Part shown: piece after piece, positions 34,603 through 36,979 of the stretch
How positions within the stretch are numbered: the stretch's first letter is position 1
Layout: each line of letters opens with the position of its first letter
NCBI GenBank assembly: GCA_023443765.1
Contig: JAEZTA010000197.1
Span: 1 to 36,979, forward strand
Reading direction: 5' to 3'
DNA from: Bacteroidota bacterium
Lineage (GTDB): Bacteria; Bacteroidota; Bacteroidia; Bacteroidales; Rikenellaceae
DNA: 36,979 nt
Translations under genes and position numbers: made by a program
The notes under the pieces: generated by a model
The model's input: only the letters and a program-made list of their open reading frames with translations
What the model was told of the DNA's origin: nothing
Databases searched by the model: none

Positions 34603-35568
34603 ATGACCGATACTACGAAGGCACAGATTCTGGAGGTTGCCCGTAAGGCGATCCATACCGAGATGCTGACGCTCAAACGCATGGAGGACACCCTCGGCGA
34701 TGCGTTCGCGACGGCTGTGGAGCTGATCCTCGAAAGCCGCGGCAAGTGTATTATCACGGGCATGGGCAAGTCGGGCCTCGTGGGGCGTAAGATCGCCGCA
34801 ACGCTCGCTTCGACCGGAACCCCGAGTTTCTTCCTTCATCCCGGCGAGGCTTTCCATGGCGACCTGGGCATGATTTCCAAGGAAGACATCGTCGTTGCCC
34901 TCTCCTATTCGGGCGAGACCGACGAAATCCTTAAGATCGTTCCTTTCATCCACTCCAACGGCAACAAGATCGTCTCGATGACCGGCAATCCCGATTCGGC
35001 GCTGGCCAAGAACTCCGACGTACACCTCGATGTCGGGGTTCGCGAGGAGGCCTGTATCCTCCACCTCGCACCCACCAGTTCGACCACGGCGCAAATCGCC
35101 ATGGGCGATGCGCTGGCCGTGTCGCTGATGCAGATGCGGGGTTTCACGAGCGTCGATTTTGCGCGCCTCCACCCGGGCGGCAGCCTCGGACGGCGCCTGC
35201 TGATGACCGTGGGCAACGTCATGCGCGACCACGACCTGCCCGTCGTATCGCCCGACTGTCCGGCTGCGGAGATGATTCACGCCATTTCGAAGGGCGGGCT
35301 GGGGCTGATCGTAATCTGCGACGGCGAGAGGATCGACGGCATCGTCACCGACGGCGACGTGCGCCGCGCGATGGAACGCCTGCGCGGGGAATTTTTCAAC
35401 ATCACGGCTGCCGACATCGCCACACGCAACCCCAAAACCATCTCCCCGAATGAGAAGCTGATCGAGGCCGAGAAGATGATGACCCGCAACAAAGTCACTT
35501 CGCTGCTCGTCACGGACGAAGGCGGCAAGCTGGCCGGCGTGATCCAGATTTACGACATCAAGCTGTAG
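34603..35568 (+). CDS. kdsD: arabinose-5-phosphate isomerase with SIS and tandem CBS domains
   Basis: This enzyme makes D-arabinose-5-phosphate from ribulose-5-phosphate for Kdo synthesis (KdsD/KpsF family). The SIS domain is at about residues 35-175, with ITGMGKSGLVGRKIA, SYSGETDEI and APTSSTTAQIAMGDALA. LHPGGSLGRRL links it to two CBS motifs (about 205-320, including GIVTDGDVRRA and VTSLLVTDEGG). The 321-residue length is standard. The ATG immediately follows the kdsA stop with no gap. KdsC phosphatase, the remaining soluble step, is not in the window. Confidence 0.96.
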   Translation: MTDTTKAQILEVARKAIHTEMLTLKRMEDTLGDAFATAVELILESRGKCIITGMGKSGLVGRKIAATLASTGTPSFFLHPGEAFHGDLGMISKEDIVVALSYSGETDEILKIVPFIHSNGNKIVSMTGNPDSALAKNSDVHLDVGVREEACILHLAPTSSTTAQIAMGDALAVSLMQMRGFTSVDFARLHPGGSLGRRLLMTVGNVMRDHDLPVVSPDCPAAEMIHAISKGGLGLIVICDGERIDGIVTDGDVRRAMERLRGEFFNITAADIATRNPKTISPNEKLIEAEKMMTRNKVTSLLVTDEGGKLAGVIQIYDIKL

Positions 35569-35600
35569 GAATACGGCGGGAACTTAATCGAGACGTATCT

Positions 35601-35885
35601 ATGTTTATCATTTTGCTGACTTACCAGAAGCCGCTTTCCGAAGTGGACCGATACCTCACTGAGCATCGGGCTTACCTTGCCCGGCACTATGCCGACGGTG
35701 TGTTTCTCTGTTCGGGAGGGCAGGTTCCCCGTACGGGCGGCGTGATTCTCTGCCGGGCCGAATCCCGTGAGGCGGTCGAAGCGCTGATCGCCGAAGACCC
35801 GTTCTGTGTCCACGGCATCGCCGACTACGAAGTCGTCGAATTCTCGCCTACGATGCACCTGCCCGGGTTCGGGGCGTTTCTGTAA
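35601..35885 (+). CDS. YCII-domain protein
   Basis: This is a 94-residue protein of the YciI family, with a ferredoxin-like alpha/beta fold. MFIILLTYQKPLSEVDRYL is followed by HRAYLARHYADGVFLCSGGQ, carrying the conserved His and Asp of the family active-site-like pocket, and then by the strand ADYEVVEFSP. Biochemical roles in the family are mostly unknown. It follows kdsD by 32 bp and may be co-transcribed, and a strong terminator follows it. It has no visible link to Kdo synthesis. Confidence 0.85.
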   Translation: MFIILLTYQKPLSEVDRYLTEHRAYLARHYADGVFLCSGGQVPRTGGVILCRAESREAVEALIAEDPFCVHGIADYEVVEFSPTMHLPGFGAFL

Positions 35886-35889
35886 AATA

Positions 35890-35915
35890 GAAAGGAGGTC
35901 CGAAGACCTCCTTTC
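35890..35915. terminator. bidirectional terminator after the YCII gene
   Basis: GAAAGGAGGTC and GACCTCCTTTC pair perfectly (11 bp) around a CGAA tetraloop, between two convergent genes. There is no long T run after it, so termination efficiency is less certain than stem stability. Confidence 0.75.
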
Positions 35916-36254
35916 TCATTTCCGTATGTAGTGCGGCATCTCGGCCGGTATCTCCATCGAGATTTCCACCAGCCCGCGGACTTCGCCGTCCTCCTTCCAT
36001 GCCGTCTGGTAAATCATCTTGCGGACACCCTGCTTTTCGATCGTGTAGGCGTTCGTGCCGTTCGTTGCGAGCAGCCGGCGGATGATCTCGCCCGAACGTT
36101 CGCCGTGGCAGCCGAACAGGTTGCTGCCGATCAGGTCGCCGTGTTTGGCATAGGTGGCGCGGGCCTTTTCATTCATGTAGAGGATCACGCCTTCGGTGTC
36201 GCACACCGTGACGGCACAGTTGACCTCTTCGGCCCAGGGGAAGGAATTTTTCAT
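35916..36254 (-). CDS. small stand-alone PAS-domain protein
   Basis: This is a single PAS domain of 112 residues with no output domain: NCAVTVCDTEGVILYMNEKA, then NLFGCHGERSGEIIRRLL, IEKQGVRKMIYQ and ending VEISMEIPAEMPHYIRK. It has no membrane segment. The Cys and His in FGCHGE sit where PAS domains may bind a ligand or cofactor, but no specific cofactor motif is recognised. Its ATG abuts the stop of the ClC channel gene, so the two are co-transcribed. It might relay a redox or ligand signal to the channel, which is inference only. Confidence 0.82.
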   Translation of the reverse strand: MKNSFPWAEEVNCAVTVCDTEGVILYMNEKARATYAKHGDLIGSNLFGCHGERSGEIIRRLLATNGTNAYTIEKQGVRKMIYQTAWKEDGEVRGLVEISMEIPAEMPHYIRK

Positions 36255-36979
36255 TTATTGCTGTATTTTTACCAGTTGTTCACGGTAGGCGTTCAGGATG
36301 CGCGATTTGGAGATGAATCCCAGGTAGCGGCCCTGTTTGTCCACGACGGGCAGCATCCAGGCGCGCTTGTCCTCGAATTTCTCCATGACGCTCAGGATCG
36401 CCTCGTGTTCCAGAATCCGGTCCGGGGGCGGGATCATGTAGTCCGAGATCGGGCGTCCGTATTTCTCGTGCTTGAACATATCCTCGCGCAGGTCGTCCAA
36501 CTGCACCACGCCGATCAGGCGCCCGAAGTTGTCGATCACGGGGAAGATGTTGCGGCGCGCCGTCGAGATGATGTGCACGATGTCGCCCAGGGTCATGTTC
36601 TCCTTGATGCGCAGGAAGTCGGTCTCCATCAGTTCGTCGAGTTTCAGGAAGACGAATACCGACTGGTCCTTGTCGTGGGTCAGCAGCTCGCCGTTCAGGC
36701 GCAGTTGTTTGGTGTAGATCGAATCGGGGTCGAGGTAGTAGCCCACGGCGAACGAGATGCAGGCCGTTATCATCAGCGGGATGAACAGCCCGTAGCCGTT
36801 CGAGAGTTCGGCGATGAGGAAGATCGAGGTCAACGGGGCCTTCATGACCCCCGACATGACTCCCGCCATGCCGACCAGCGTAAACGAAACGATCGACACC
36901 TCCCATCCGAAGAGCATGTTGCAGACCAGCGCCAGCGAAGCGCCCGTGAAGGCCCCGACGAACAGCGACGGGGCGAACG
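36255..36979 (-). CDS. ClC-family chloride channel/antiporter with CBS pair, N-terminus missing at window edge
   Basis: The frame is open to the right edge, so only the C-terminal part is visible. It opens with FAPSLFVGAFTGASLALVCN, the ClC selectivity-filter region (GxFxPxL type), followed by late transmembrane helices (FTLVGMAGVMSGVMKAPLTS, then LFIPLMITACISFAVGYYL). The tail has two CBS domains (about the last 140 residues, with RRNIFPVIDNFGRLIGVVQL and RAWMLPVVDKQGRYLGFISK), which in ClC proteins bind nucleotides and regulate gating. It forms an operon with the adjoining PAS gene. Whether it is a channel or a Cl-/H+ exchanger cannot be told without the N-terminal gating residues. Confidence 0.92.
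   Translation of the reverse strand, partial: FAPSLFVGAFTGASLALVCNMLFGWEVSIVSFTLVGMAGVMSGVMKAPLTSIFLIAELSNGYGLFIPLMITACISFAVGYYLDPDSIYTKQLRLNGELLTHDKDQSVFVFLKLDELMETDFLRIKENMTLGDIVHIISTARRNIFPVIDNFGRLIGVVQLDDLREDMFKHEKYGRPISDYMIPPPDRILEHEAILSVMEKFEDKRAWMLPVVDKQGRYLGFISKSRILNAYREQLVKIQQ

Noticed and set aside
1..36979. Mobile element, prophage, CRISPR array or tRNA
   Set aside because: I saw no transposase, integrase, spaced direct-repeat array or tRNA-like cloverleaf on either strand.

Overview
The window reads as chromosome of a fairly GC-rich member of the Bacteroidales, most like Alistipes and its relatives. The evidence is a SusC/RagA-type TonB-dependent receptor, a LruC-domain lipoprotein, a DksA-like protein without a full zinc finger, an M56 peptidase fused to TonB-plug modules, and promoters of the Bacteroidetes type (-33 TTTG, -7 TAnnTTTG, about 19-20 bp apart). 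The genus is an inference; no rRNA or other definitive marker is present. No tRNA, rRNA, CRISPR array, insertion sequence or prophage was seen.

Region 1 (1-8010) is a pectin-utilisation locus. On the minus strand, two paralogous secreted SGNH esterases lead into a SusC-like receptor that runs off the left edge. A divergent LacI-family regulator follows. Downstream of it on the plus strand lie a PL1-like pectate lyase, a PL10-like pectate lyase and a KdgF-like cupin, tightly spaced. The chain would be: deacetylation of pectin, cleavage to unsaturated oligogalacturonides, import by the SusC system, and linearisation of unsaturated uronate by KdgF. A perfect 16-bp palindrome sits just downstream of a textbook Bacteroidetes promoter before the lyases, and related sites lie in the leader and promoter of the esterase operon. 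This suggests one LacI-type repressor controls both arms.

Region 2 (8020-15835) holds ribosomal protein S21, a membrane-anchored helix-hairpin-helix protein, an amino-sugar kinase overlapping MurQ (cell-wall sugar recycling), a BlaI-type repressor with a BlaR1-like M56 metallopeptidase carrying three TonB-plug-like modules, and a POTRA/beta-barrel outer-membrane protein.

Region 3 (16011-27574) holds a LruC-domain surface lipoprotein, a DksA-like protein, a long type-2-like IleRS with a swapped HIGH motif (GIHH), a soluble PAS histidine kinase, an ABC exporter followed by a sugar O-acetyltransferase, and RNase HI.

Region 4 (27732-36979) holds valS and lon (divergent), the Kdo genes kdsB-kdsA-kdsD in a row, a YCII-domain protein, and a ClC-type chloride channel with CBS domains (cut by the right edge) followed by a small PAS protein.

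The strongest candidates for new biology are the BlaI/M56-triple-plug pair and the LacI-controlled pectin locus.
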